Positions 35,056 through 46,040 of a stretch of 64,000 nucleotides of DNA are shown here, one piece after another (positions within the stretch are counted from its first letter, which is position 1; every line of letters begins with the position of its first letter). Location: contig NC_133102.1 in assembly GCF_022965805.1 (NCBI RefSeq), forward strand, positions 11,700,485 through 11,764,484. The letters are read 5' to 3'. The notes beneath the pieces were generated by a model. It worked only from the letters and a program-made list of their open reading frames with translations. It searched no databases and was not told the origin of the DNA. The stretch comes from Primulina eburnea (Eukaryota > Streptophyta > Magnoliopsida > Lamiales > Gesneriaceae). The position numbers and the translations under genes were made by a program.

Positions 35056-36656
35056 ATGTTTTCATTCAACAAAATCCCTATGTTCTCAAGAGAATAATTC
35101 GATGATGGAAAAATCAGAATGCAGGTTCATTTAGCTGCACAAGATGCCGACGTGTGGTACGTTATAACTGATGGACCTATGAAGATTATGAAAGCTAACA
35201 CAGCTGTTTCTCTAACTGATGGAGCATCTCATCGTATTGAAAAACCACGTGAAGAGTGGACAGCTGAAGACAAAAAGAAATCAAACTTGGATAATGTGGT
35301 CAATGATACTTTGTATAAAACATTGGACAAAAATACTTTCAACAAAATCAAGATGTAAAAAACTGCCAAAGAAATTTGGAACACGCTGATTCAGCTGTGT
35401 GAGGGCAATGAGCAGAAGAAGGAAAATAAACTCTCAGTCGCAGTACAAAAGTTTGATAACATCAAAATGAATACAGGAGAATCAATGAACGAGTCAACAA
35501 CATCATAAATGAATTGAATGTACTAGGGAATATGTATTCAAATAAAGAAGTTGCATTGAAAGTTGTTTTTCGGCTTCCCAAAAAATGGGATTTGAAGACA
35601 ATGCAATGAGAGAATCCAAAGACCTGAACAAAGTGGAATTACATGATTTATTTGCTGATCTCAAAGCCTTTGAGTTTGAACTACAGACTAGAGATGGAGA
35701 ACCGTCAACTCCCCAAGTCACAACTCCCTCGGTGCAATGAAACTTGAACCAATTAGTTCAGCTGAAAAGTATGTAGAATAGCTGAGCAATGATACCCTGT
35801 CATTATTCATCAAGTTTGGGAGATTCATGAGAAAGAATCAAGGTTCATTTCAAAGACAATCTCACAAGAACATCTCTAAGGAAGAACCAAATGCTTGCTT
35901 CAACTGTGGCAAAAATGGAAACTTCATTGATGACTATCCTAAGCCAAAGAAGGATAATCAACGTTGAGCTGAGAAGGGAAAGAATTCATTCGAGCACAGG
36001 ATGAGAGATAAAGATGGTAAGAGATCATTCAAAAAGAAGCATGAAGTCCTATTAGCTTAAGAAAGCAAGTCAAATCGGCAGAAACTGATAGTGATGAATC
36101 AGATTCTAAGAGCTTGAGCAGCTCCAGTGATGAAGAAGAAGCAAAGTGTTTGATGCCTGATGACTTAGAACTGGAGTCAAACAGTGAGCAGGTATTTAAT
36201 TTTAGTTCAATTGATTTTACACGTGAAGAACTTATTTCTACACTACATCACATGGTCAATGAGCATCACAAGCTTGCTCTCTTGTTTGAGAAAGCCAAAG
36301 CAAAGCAAACTGATCCCCAATACAATAAAACTGAAACTGAAGAATCAGTTGAACTGTTGAGTCTAAAAAGGAGATTGCTAAGCTGAAATGATTGAGAATC
36401 AATATTTGATTCATCAGTTGAGACTTGAAAATTCAAGACAAACAGATCTGATTCGAGCTTGGAATAAGTCATCAATCACATTGACTGAAATGCATGATTT
36501 ACAGAAATCAGTTGCAGATAAAACTGGTTTTGGTTTTAATAGCCAATATGAATCTTTTACTAGTGATACTATGCCAAAGATGAATATGTACAAAGAGGAA
36601 TATATTCACTTTGTAAAATCAGCTATGGTACATGAAGTTTCAAAACCAAGTAAATA
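35056..36656 (+). pseudogene. Sirevirus-like gag
   Basis: ATG at 35056 (MFSFNKIPMFSR), then an in-frame TAA, then the gag domain at 35119-35358 (VHLAAQDADVWYVITDGP). A stop and frame changes lead to AKEIWNTLIQLCEG (about 35360), then a degraded zinc knuckle near 35895 reading CFNCGKNGNFIDDYP, where the family His and last Cys are Asn and Tyr, so zinc binding is lost. The C-terminal acidic and coiled region continues at 36114-36386 and 36388-36657. At least five lesions are visible. Confidence 0.88.
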
Positions 36657-37044
36657 AATTGAGCGACTGATTGAAAATAAGAACAAAGCTAAGAAGTATG
36701 GAATCAGATATAGTACTACGAGTTCAAATGATTCGTGAAGCTGGTCATCTAAATGGTTCAGCTATAAAAACCAGAACTCTAAGAGTGGCTATTCCAATTA
36801 TTATAATAGTAAGCCTTTTCAGAAAAGATATCGGATGAACAACCAGTTTAACAAGGTTAAAAATCATATTGTTTCATATGCACACATCACATCAAGCACA
36901 CATAAGCCGAGAAAAACTATCTGGAACACAGCAACTAGAGAGTCAGTTAGACTGGTCCAAATCTGGGTTCCTAAAGGACTAATTATTTTAGGACCAAAAT
37001 AGATGTGAGTACCAAAATTATTCATTGTGTGTGATTGCAGCTAA

Positions 37045-39552
37045 CAGGTACATCGACAAATGATTCAATTTGGTGACTGGACATTGGATGCACAAGACTT
37101 ATGACAGGGGATGCTGATTTGCTATCCCAACTGATTAAGTATTCTGGTCCAAATATCAGTTTTGGAGACAACTCAAAAGGTATAATCGTGGGTAAGAGTA
37201 AGCTTATACATGGTAATATTGTTTTTAATAATGTCCTACTCGTTGACAGTATGAAATATAACTTGATTAGCATTAGTCAGTTATGTGATAATAATTTTCA
37301 GTTCAGTTCAACAAGCTTACCTGCACAATTAAGAATTCAACTGATAACATCATCATACTGGTAATCGATGTGGTAATACTTACAAAGTAAGTCGGACTAA
37401 TCAACCTAATGCACCAGTTTGTTTTGTAGCTTCAAATTCATCTTAGAACTGTTTGTGGCATAAAAAGTTGAACTACTAAAATTTCAAATATATCGCTCAT
37501 CTAAGTAACCATGATCTTGTAACTAGTCTGCCTAAGATCGATTTTTCAAAAGATAAATTTTGTTCAGCATGTCAGTTTGGTAAACAAGTAAGATCTTCTT
37601 TAAAAAACAAGGGTAGTAAATCTTCCTCCAGATTCTTAGAACTGTTATACATGGATATTTTTGGTCCAATATTATTCATGAGTTTAGAGGTAATAAAATA
37701 CACCTTGGTAATTGTTGATGATTTTTCAAGATTTACTTGGGTTATTTTTCTCAAATCAAAAGACCAAACTGCTGCACAACTGATTAAGCTTTTCAAAAAA
37801 CTTTTAAATGAAAAATCGGTTGGAATGGACAGAATAAGGTCTGATCGATGGACTGAATTTGTCAATCAAAATTTTTCTCAGTTTTTAGAAAATTCTGGAA
37901 TTAAGCATGAGTTCTCAGCAGCTAGAACACCTCAACAAAATGGTGCAATTGAAAGAATAAATTGTACTCTTAAAGAAGCAGCTAGAACAATGTTTGTTGA
38001 TTCCATTATATCTCAGAGATTTTGGGCAGAAGCATTAAACATTGCATGTTATACTCAAAACAGATCAATGATTAATAAAATCATTTGAAAACTCCGTATG
38101 AGATCTGGCATGGACAGAGAAGTATGGTGTCCTACTTAAAAATATTTGGTTGCAGATGTTTAATTCACAATAATGGCAAAATTTATCTGAAAACATTTGA
38201 TGCTAAATCTGATGAAGGAATTTTTCTTGGTTATTTTTCGGTTAGCAAGGCTTACAGAGTGTTTAATAAGAGTACTTCAAATGTAGAAGAATTGATTCAT
38301 GTTGTTTTGATGAATCTACACTAATTGATAACCCAACTGATCCAGTTGAGCCAACTGATCACTTAATAGACATTAGCTTGGAGAATGATAGTGAAGAAGA
38401 GGTTCACATCAATCGAAACATCCTTCAAACACCAGAACCTGAAGTTGTGGATCAAACAGTTGAACAGAAAGTTGTTCGTAACAATCAGTTGGCGGAACAA
38501 CGCGATGATATTCAAATACCAACAGAAACTGCCACAACTGAAACATAAAGAAATGTTCAATTACAAACTGGTCCAACCATTTACAACTAAAGATGGAATA
38601 AATCACATCCACAAGACTTGATGATAATTAATCCATCTGATCTGGTAAGAACTAGAAATCAAATTTTTAATTTATTTGTATACTCTCAGCATTTGTTTCT
38701 CAATTTGAGCCAAAGAAAACTGATGAAGCTCTAACTGATCCAAACTGGATAAATGATATGCAAGAAGAGCTGGATCAGTTTACCCATAATAATGTCTGGA
38801 CTTAAGTTACAAGACCACTTTCAAAAACAATTATACGTACAAAATGGGTTTACAGAAACTAAATCTTCGAAGATGGTTCAGTTATACGCAACAAAGCCAG
38901 GTTGGTTGCAAAATGATACATGCAAGAGGAATGAATCAATTATGATGAGACATATGCACCAGTTGCACAACTGGAAGCAATAAGAATATTCATACCATAC
39001 GCCTCTTTCAAAAACTTTAAGGTATACCAGATGGATGTCAAAAGTGAATTCCTAAATGGTCAGCTACAAGAAGAAGTCTATGTTGAACAACCACCAGGTT
39101 TTGTAAATCACTCATTTCCTGATCATGTTTTTCATCTCAACAAAGCATTGTATGGTCTCAAACAAGCTCCCAGAGCTTGGTATGAGAAATTATCAAAATT
39201 CTTAATTGATCATGATTTCACTGTTGGAACAATATGATAAAACACTGTTTAAATTTACAAAGAAAGATCATACTTTACTTGTGCAAATTTGTGTTGATGA
39301 TATTATTTTTGGATCAACAACCCCAAATTATGCAATAAATTTATTAATTTAATGCAGGATAAATTTGACATGAGTATGATGGATAAGCTGACATTCTTTC
39401 TTGGTTTGCAAGTGAAGCAATTGGAAACTTGTACATTTATCTGTCAAACCAAATACACAAAGGAACTGCTTAAGAAGTTTGGCATGAAAACATGTTCAGC
39501 TGCAAATACTCTCACGAGCTCATCAATTATATTAGATAAAAATGAAGGGATA
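37045..39552 (+). pseudogene. Sirevirus-like pol: protease, integrase, reverse transcriptase
   Basis: Protease (37060-37370) has LDIGC where DSGC is expected, so the active site is damaged. Integrase core (37651-38088) retains Asp in MDIFGP, Asp in IRSDRWTEF and Glu in QQNGAIERIN. RT pieces: MDVKSEFLNGQLQEEVYVEQPPG (39031 onward) with LYGLKQAPRAWYEKL, then ICVDDIIFGST (about 39290) carrying the VDD catalytic pair, then MDKLTFFLGLQVKQLE (about 39375). Multiple stops and frameshifts separate the blocks. The reading resumes at 44841 beyond the TR-GAG insertion, which lies after LTSSSIILDKNEG. Confidence 0.9.
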
Positions 39553-39894
39553 TGATACTCACGGGAAATTTAGGGTCCGATTCCAGCAAGTGTCACTAGT
39601 CCAGACGCAGGTTTTGAAATTATTCTGAGCCTGAAATCACAAATAAGGTCGTTAGGAGGGAGCCAGGAGGGTGTCCTGGCGTAGCCCCTCCGACGCTCAA
39701 GTCAGAGACTTAGGATATATGGGGGGAGCAGCTAAGGGTGCTGCTGAAAACAATATATTGAATCCATAATCAAACGTTCAAACCTGGTATTTATAGGAGA
39801 ATACATGGGCTTGTCATGGACCATTCACCAGCGGGCCTTAGATATGGGCCGAGAGTTTGGGCCGGATCTTGATGGGTTCATTCCTAGGGTATCA
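39553..39894 (-). repeat. 3' LTR of the TR-GAG-type element
   Basis: 342 bp against 295 bp for the other copy. It has an extra stretch of about 32 bp near 39684-39715 (AGCCCCTCCGACGCTCAAG) and a second short indel near 39850. The rest is closely similar to 44541-44835. Confidence 0.92.
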
Positions 39895-40099
39895 CCAGTC
39901 TCCCCCTCCCGAGTCGAACTGAATCGTATGTTCAAAGTTCGATTAATTGTGTTGTTCTCTATTTACAACATGTGAGTTGTGCATTTTCTTCCAGCCACTC
40001 GTCAGTCTCCGAAAATTGGAATCGAATCAAATCGCAATCCTGCTGCGCGTTACCTCAACGCCGCTTTATCATCACTCTGCCTTCACTCACGTACTCCCC

Positions 40100-40470
40100 A
40101 GCCAGCCTTGCCCCCTAACCCCCCCACCCCCCCGCCCAACCGCCGCACCACGAGTGCTCAAGCCGAGACTCCTGTACAGCCGAGCCGTCTCCCTGCGCGC
40201 TTGTCCACCTCGCCCTCCTGCCCTGCGCACGCTCGCCCCTGCTCGCCCCAAGCTCGCCCGGCACGCCAGCTCGCCCCTCACACTGCCCAGCGCCCTGCTC
40301 ACCTCTGCTCGCCCCACACTCGCCCGACATGCCACGCTCGCCCCTGCTCGCCCCAAGATCGCTCGGCACGCCATCTCTCCCCCTTGCCGAGCGCTTGCAC
40401 AGCTGCCTGCCCGCTCGCCCACTGCCTGCCACGCGCTCGCCTCTCCTCACGCTCGCCCATCACTTGGAGA
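40100..40470. repeat. C-rich low-complexity stretch of GCTCGCCC-like repeats
   Basis: A strongly C-rich stretch on the plus strand, repeating forms of CTCGCCCC and GCTCGCCC with intervening GCACGCC. It opens long Pro/Ala/Arg-rich reading frames in several frames on both strands at once, a sign of composition rather than coding. It lies in the 3' noncoding part of the TR-GAG element. Confidence 0.75.
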
Positions 40471-40762
40471 ATTTTATTGCGAATGACTGTGTGCTGAAGA
40501 GCTTGATTTCTGAAGAGCCCTTGCACGCCCTCGCAATCGCCCTCCGCCCACAGTCCTTGGTTTCTGAAGAGCTTTTGGGGGCGTTGCCCCCAAGCCCCCA
40601 CGACCAGACCGGGCAGGTCAATCTCCGTAATTTTTGCAGCGGCAAACATTGTTCATTAACGACAAACGAAATAAATTTTTCTAACACCATATGCCCTCGT
40701 CGCCCCCATCTTCAAGGTCCTCTACTAAACTTTTGAAGGAAAATAATTTCCACTTCCCCGTG

Positions 40763-42205
40763 CCCTTGACTCCTCTGCTAAAATAGTCCTTAGCAGGAAA
40801 AATAAAAACTTCAACCTCCTCACCCTCTAACTCCTCTGCTAAGCCGGGCAGGAAAAATCAAACTCTCACCTTATCATCTCATAACTCTTCTGCTAAGACG
40901 GACCTTAGCAGGAAAATAAAAATTCTCCACCCTCACACTCTAACTCATCTGCTAGGCGACACCCATAGCAGGAAAATAAAATATTTCTCCTCTCCACCTC
41001 TGTTTTTCTGTTAGGCGGTGCCTTAGCAAGAAATTTTAATTTTTCTCCTCCCCACCTTTACTCCTCTGCTAGGCGATGCCTTAGCAGGAAAATAAAATTT
41101 TGTCCTCCCCAACTCTACTCCTCTACTAGGCGATGCATTAGCAGGATAATAAATCTTTTCTCTTCCCCACCTTTGCTCCTCTGTTAGGCAATGCTTTAGT
41201 AGGAAAATAAAACTCTCACCTCATAATCTCGTAACTCCTCTGCTAAGCCGGGTCTTAGCAGGCAAAATCAAACTCTCACCTCAGCATCTCATAACTCATC
41301 TGCTAAGCCGGACCTTAGCAGGAAAAATAAAAATTCTTCACTCTCACCCTCTAACTCCTCTGTTAGGCGACGTCATAGCATGAAAATAACATTCTTCTCC
41401 TCCCAAACTCTGCTCCTCGGCTATGCGATGCCTTAGCAGGAAATAACATTTTTCTCCTCCCAAACTCTGCTCCTCTGCTAGGCGATGCCTTAGCAGGAAA
41501 ATAAAATTTCAACACCTCCACCCTCTAACTCCTCTGCTAGGTGATACCTTAGTAGGAAAATAAAATTCAACACCTCCACCCCCTAACTTCTCTGCTAGGT
41601 GATGCCTTATCATGAAAGTAAAAATTCTCTACCTTCACCCTCTAAATCCTCTACTAGGCGACGCCATAGCAGGAACATAAAATTCAACACCTCCACCCTC
41701 TAACTCCTCTGCTAGGTGATACCTTAGCAGGAAAATAAAAAATTTTCTCATCGCCGACTCTGCTCCTATGCTAGGCGATGCCTTAGCAAGAAAAATAAAA
41801 TTTAATTCTCCCCCTCCACTCTGCTCCTCTGCTAGGCGATGCCTTAGCAGCAAAATAAAATTCTTCTCCTTCCACTCTGCTCCTCTGCTAGGCGACGCCT
41901 TAGCAGAAAAATTTAATTTTTCTCCGGCCAAACTCTGCTCCTCTGCTAGGCGATGCCTTAGCAGGAAAAATAAAATTTAATTCTCCCCCTCCACTCTACT
42001 CCTCTGCTAGGCGATGCCTTAGCAGGAAAATAAAATTATTCTCCTCCACTCTGATCCTGTGCTAGGCGATGCCTTAACAGGAAAAATAAAATTTAATTCT
42101 CCCCCTCCACTCTGCTCCTCTGCTAGGCGATGCCTTAGCAGGAAAAAAAATTCTTCTCCTCCGCTCTGTTCCTCTGCTAGGCGATGCCTTAGCAGGAAAA
42201 TTTAA
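40763..42205. repeat. tandem array of about 25 hairpin-bearing units (about 58 bp each)
   Basis: The common unit contains CTCCTCTGCTAGGCGATG followed by CCTTAGCAGG and an AAATAAAA stretch with CTCCTCC pyrimidines. By eye I count 25 units. CTGCTA pairs with TAGCAG, and GGC-GAT-GCC continues the stem with a three-base loop and one bulge. Variants GGT-GAT-ACC, GGC-GAC-GCC and the CTAAG..CTTAG type keep pairing. The repeat peptides in the minus frame 41635-41931 are a by-product. Confidence 0.88.
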
Positions 42206-42461
42206 TTCATTTCATCCTCACAATACAATAACATCCACGAACTTAATATAAGAACTTGGCTTTATTAAATTTCAACTGATAACATAAGACAAATTCAGAA
42301 ACGAAATACAGCAAAATTCAAGTCAAGATTAATATTCTCTAAGGTGGCAAGAGTTCCTGAGCCTCTTTAGACCTTTGCCCGGCGCATTCTCCAACTTTCA
42401 TCTCTGCTCCTCGTGTATTTCCACAGGACAAAGTTACCCACTTCTTCCTTTCCTAATCATG

Positions 42462-44304
42462 TTAAGCTCCACACGCGCTTTTTTTCTCCTTCTCCCTCAC
42501 TACCCCTTCAAAACAACGACGCGCGACTTTTTGGTCCCCGCAAAAGACTCCAACTCCTTTTCCCACAGGAAACTTAAGCTTCTGATGATAAGTGGAAGCT
42601 ACGGCTCTGAAATCCTTCAGGGTTGGCCATCTTAGAATTCTATTATTCGCTGAAAGGGTATCCACCACGGTGAACGCTATCATTTTTGTTACCCGCTGAG
42701 TATCAGTCCCCAAGGATAGAGGAAGCACAATCTGACCCAAAGGCGGGATGGCATGTCCTGCAAACCCATACAGCGGGGTGGAGACCGGCTCAAACTCAAA
42801 TCCTTCCACCTTCATTTGATCCAACTTGCTCTTGAACAAGACGTTCACGGAGCTTCCATTATCAATAAATATCCTTGCCACATCATAAATGGAAACGGTG
42901 GCCGTCACCACCAAGGCATCGTTATGTGGAGTCACAACGCCTCGGAGGTCTTCCACCCCAAAGCTAATGACGGGGTCTTTTGGTAAGTCCGCACCCCTAG
43001 ATATCTCAAAGTTCTCCAACCTTCTCCAATGCGCTTTCCGAGCTCGCCCAGAGTCTCCATCAGTAGAACCACCCAAGATCATATGAATCATTCCTCTCGT
43101 AGGGTGGTTATCCTAATTCGTTCCCCTCCTCGGTTCGACGGGCTCCTGAAGGACATTTTACCTCGACCTTCACCTCTCTGCTCCCCAACCCCCTGATTTA
43201 TCCATGGAGGGCCTTGACCACGTCTAGGGGACGGGCGAGACCTCGGTCGACTCCCGAATGCGGATTATTTTCGTCTGTCCCGCGAAGACAATCTAGCAGT
43301 GCACTCAACCCTTCGTGACTTCTCCCACCTCCCCACGGGCTCCCTCACCTCCATCACCTCGTCACGACTCCTATCCAGGGGAACATGTGATGAGAATTGT
43401 CCTCTACTTATAGTTCTGTCCTCCATTCTTTCCCCACCCCTCTTCCTTCCTCCTTTCTCCGCTCCCTCAACTCTACTTTCTCTCGGCCAGTTCTCCATCC
43501 TTCTGTACCGTTGGGCATCTTCCAAGTTTACATATTTCTCAACTCGAGCCAACAGATCATCATAGCTCGACGGAGGCTTCTTGACCAGCGACTTGAAAAA
43601 CTTCCCTCCCATCAGTCCTTGTGTGAAGGCACTTATCATGATATCAGGGATAGCTGCTGGCACTTCCAGCGCTGCACTGTTGAAACTCTGGACAAATTCT
43701 CACAAAGTTTCATTCTCTTGCTGTTTCATCACGAACAGGCCCAAATAATTTTTTGGTGCCTCTTGCTGCTAGAAAATCGGTGCAAGAAGGCAGCTGAGAA
43801 GTCCTCAAAAGAACGTATAGAGTTGGGCTGCAAGGTGTTAAACCATTGCTAGGCTGACCTCAACAACGTGCCCAGAAACACCCTGCACCTGAATCCATCC
43901 GAATATTGGTGCAACAGAGTCGCATTCTCAAATCTTCCCAAGTGTTCATTAGGGTCAGTATGTCCGTCATATTCTCCCACGTTTGACTGTCGGAAATTTG
44001 GAGGAAGTCCTTATTCCAAGTTGGCCAATGAAAAAGGACTTCCTCTCTTGGGTACTAGGGCTCGGCTTCCTACCTGCTGCCTCAACATGCGTATCTCCTT
44101 CCACATCTCTCCTATCTCACTAACTTCCCCACTTTGGAGAGGATGCGTCTCTTCAACCCGGCTCTGGTGGCCCTCCACATTCTCCTCTTGCTCCTGGCGA
44201 ACGGCCTGCTCTTCTGCAAATGCAGATTTTTGATTCCTCTTCATGGCCTCATCCACAGTTCGGGTGATAAATTGGCCCGGCTGTTCCAGTGTCAAGTTCC
44301 CCAC
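42462..44304 (-). pseudogene. Tat-like gag and protease of the TR-GAG element
   Basis: The gag N-terminus is at 44304-44011 (MGNLTLEQPGQFITRTVDE). After frame damage the gag core resumes (KNYLGLFVMKQQENETL near 43745, PDIMISAFTQGLMGGKFFKSL at 43575-43640, YVNLEDAQRY near 43530). The protease-like domain is at 42462-43091, with ISFGVEDLRGVVTPHNDAL and RIFIDNGSSVNVLF, where the usual active-site Ser/Thr after Asp is Asn. The order and sequences match Tat/Ogre-group gag. No pol follows. Stops near 43860-44000 and around 43120 break it. Confidence 0.85.
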
Positions 44305-44540
44305 GTTCTCATTGGGACGGGTTTGATCGACCCTCGTCTCGGGAATGGGCTGCTCGATTCTTGTCTCTTGACGAGGTTTTTCCTGTCTCGTCTCAATATG
44401 CGGTTGTTCCTGTATTGTTTCAGCATGAGATGGTTCGAGTCCCCTTCAAGGACGCGATGATGATGAGTTAGCTCTTCCACTCCCTCTCTTCCCTACCATA
44501 TCTATGTCTCAAATCAAATTTTCCCACAGACGGCGCCACG

Positions 44541-44835
44541 TGATACTCACTGGAAATTTAGGGTCCGATTCCAGCAAGTGTCAATAGTCCAGACGCAGGT
44601 TTTGCAATTACCCTGAGCCTGAAATCACAAATAAGGTCGTTAGGAAGGGGCCAGGAGGGTGTCTTGGCGTATATGGGGGGAGCAGCTAAGGGAGATGCTG
44701 AAAACAATATATTGAATCCATAATCATATGTTCAAATCTGGTATTTATAGGAGAATACATGGGCTTGTCATGGGCCATTCACCTGTGGGCCTTAGATATG
44801 GGCCGGATCTTGATGGGTTCATCCCTAGGGTATCA
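44541..44835 (-). repeat. 5' LTR of the TR-GAG-type element
   Basis: 295 bp, starting TGATACTCAC and ending GGGTATCA, followed by the right copy of GGATA. On the minus strand the LTR end is followed by CG and then the TGGCGCC-type primer site. Confidence 0.92.
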
Positions 44836-44840
44836 GGATA

Positions 44841-45475
44841 ATATCAGTTTATATGACACTTTACAGAGGTTTAATATGTTCTTTACTTTACCTAACTGGT
44901 AGTCGTCCTGATATTGTATTTGTTGTCTGCATGTGTGCTAGATTTCAAGCAAATCCTAAATAATCGCATTTTTAGCTGCCAAACGTATATTGAAATATCT
45001 TACAGACACACAAAATGTGGGCTTATGGTATGCTAGGGACTCATCTTTCAATTTATTTGGTTATTCAGATGCAGATTATGCAATATGTAAACTAGATAGA
45101 AAAAGCACCAGTTGATCATGTCATTTTTTTAGAGAAAGACTGATTTCCTAGTTCAGCAAGAAGCAAACATCCATAGCAACTTTCACAACTGAAGCAGAAT
45201 TTCTAGCTTCCGGAAGCTGCTCTTCCCAACTGCTTTGGATTCAGCCACAACTGAAAGATTATGGAGTCGTTGCATAAGAATCACCAATATTTTGTGACAA
45301 CACTAGCAAAATTGTGATTACATACAATCTAGTTCTTCACTCTAAGACAAAGCATATCGATGTCAGACATAATTTCAGCAGAGATCATGCTCTCAAGAAG
45401 GAGATCATACTGGAATACATGTCAATTGAACAACAAGCAGCAGACATATTCACCAAGCCACTACCCGTACTAAGT
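44841..45475 (+). pseudogene. Sirevirus-like RT end and RNase H
   Basis: Continuation of the interrupted pol frame. LYRGLI-type sequence and TGSRPDIVF (about 44870-44920) lead to GYSDADYA (about 45060) with the RNase H acidic motif, TTEAEFLASGSC (about 45190), CDNTSKIVIT and HSKTKHIDVRHNFSRDH (45295-45380), ending with ADIFTKPLPV near 45470. Several stops and frame changes are present. The order is normal for copia pol ends. Confidence 0.88.
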
Positions 45476-45601
45476 TTTCTTATTTCCAAAATATTCTTGA
45501 TTTACCTTAGTCATTTACACTTTTATGTTGATTCATTGCCAATATTAAGTGCAGGAAATAATAAAGCATTAAAGAAAAAACAGCATGAACAAAATAAATT
45601 T

Positions 45602-46040
45602 TTATTGATATAGTTGAACTTGTACAACAGAGATTTCCCTATCTACTGCCTCTCTCCAGTTGGTCAACCAAGTGGTTAACCCACCAGTAATGGTTTTCAG
45701 GAAGTCCTCTGAGAAGGCGATTCTTCTCAAATCCTTCTTCTCCTTAAGAAGCATCAGCAGATTGACACTTCATCCTTGAATATGTCAGTAATATGAGCAA
45801 CTTGTTTCCTCGTGGCAACAAGTATCAGAGACGCTGCTGATACTTGTTTTCTGTTGCCACTCGTTTCCTCGTGGCAACAAGCCCTTCCTCACGGAAGGAC
45901 TGCAGTTCCTGGATTTTGCTCCAGGTAGACAGCGTCTTTTCCAAAACATTGTCCTCCATCTTTAGCTTTCTCGCAGCCACTATGGACTGCTTGAACTCTT
46001 CTTCCATGTCTGGTTGATGAGAACTTCTTGCCTTATCCAT
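45602..46040 (-). pseudogene. antisense accessory gene of the Sirevirus-like element, about 146 codons, frameshifted
   Basis: ATG at 46040 opens a 71-residue frame rich in charged, helix-favouring residues (begins MDKARSSHQPDMEEEFKQ; later LEKTLSTWSKIQELQSF). The frame ends in TGA at about 45825. Downstream, two other minus-strand frames continue protein-like sequence (VATRKQVAHITDIFKDEV, then LLKEKKDLRRIAFSEDFL and GGLTTWLTNWREAVDREI) to TAA at 45602-45604. Two one-base losses (near 45825 and 45765) would explain the breaks; total length 439 nt. A TATA box (TATAAATA, 46118-46111) lies about 75 bp before the ATG, and AATAAA overlaps the stop. LVATRK occurs twice, 59 nt apart. I do not recognise the family; function unknown. 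It is opposite in direction to the host element. Confidence 0.6.

Larger units (their letters stand above)
39553..44835 (-). mobile_element. TR-GAG-type non-autonomous Tat/Ogre-like Ty3/gypsy element
   Basis: LTRs 39553-39894 and 44541-44835 (TGATACTCAC to GGGTATCA) are flanked by an exact duplication GGATA (39548-39552 and 44836-44840). On the minus strand the 5' LTR is followed by a primer site, TGGCGCCGTCTGTGGG (about 44523-44540), and the 3' LTR is preceded by a purine tract rich in GGGAGGGGGAGA. Between them only gag and protease are found. No RT, RNase H or integrase motif is seen, so it would depend on other elements. It also carries a 25-unit hairpin array (about 40763-42205) and a GC-rich segment (40100-40470). 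Confidence 0.9.

Noticed and set aside
39947..40736. Pro/Ala/Arg-rich ORFs of 111-179 residues on both strands
   Set aside because: They arise from the C-rich low-complexity segment, in several overlapping frames at once, with no domain.
41635..41980. Repeat-protein-like ORF with an AEEQSGGGE-type motif
   Set aside because: It is a translation of the 58-bp hairpin array, without conserved length or start.
40763..42205. CRISPR-like tandem repeats
   Set aside because: Units are contiguous with no unique spacers and lie in a plant retrotransposon.
42375..44460. Plus-strand ORFs overlapping the TR-GAG gag region
   Set aside because: Shadows of the minus-strand gag and protease frames, with no motif of their own.
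45803..45885. Tandem duplication as the cause of the frameshift in the antisense gene
   Set aside because: The two GGCAACAAG-containing stretches are 59 nt apart and their translations (LVATRKR, LVATRKQ) look like a natural 20-residue protein repeat minus one base, so a single-base deletion is the simpler reading.
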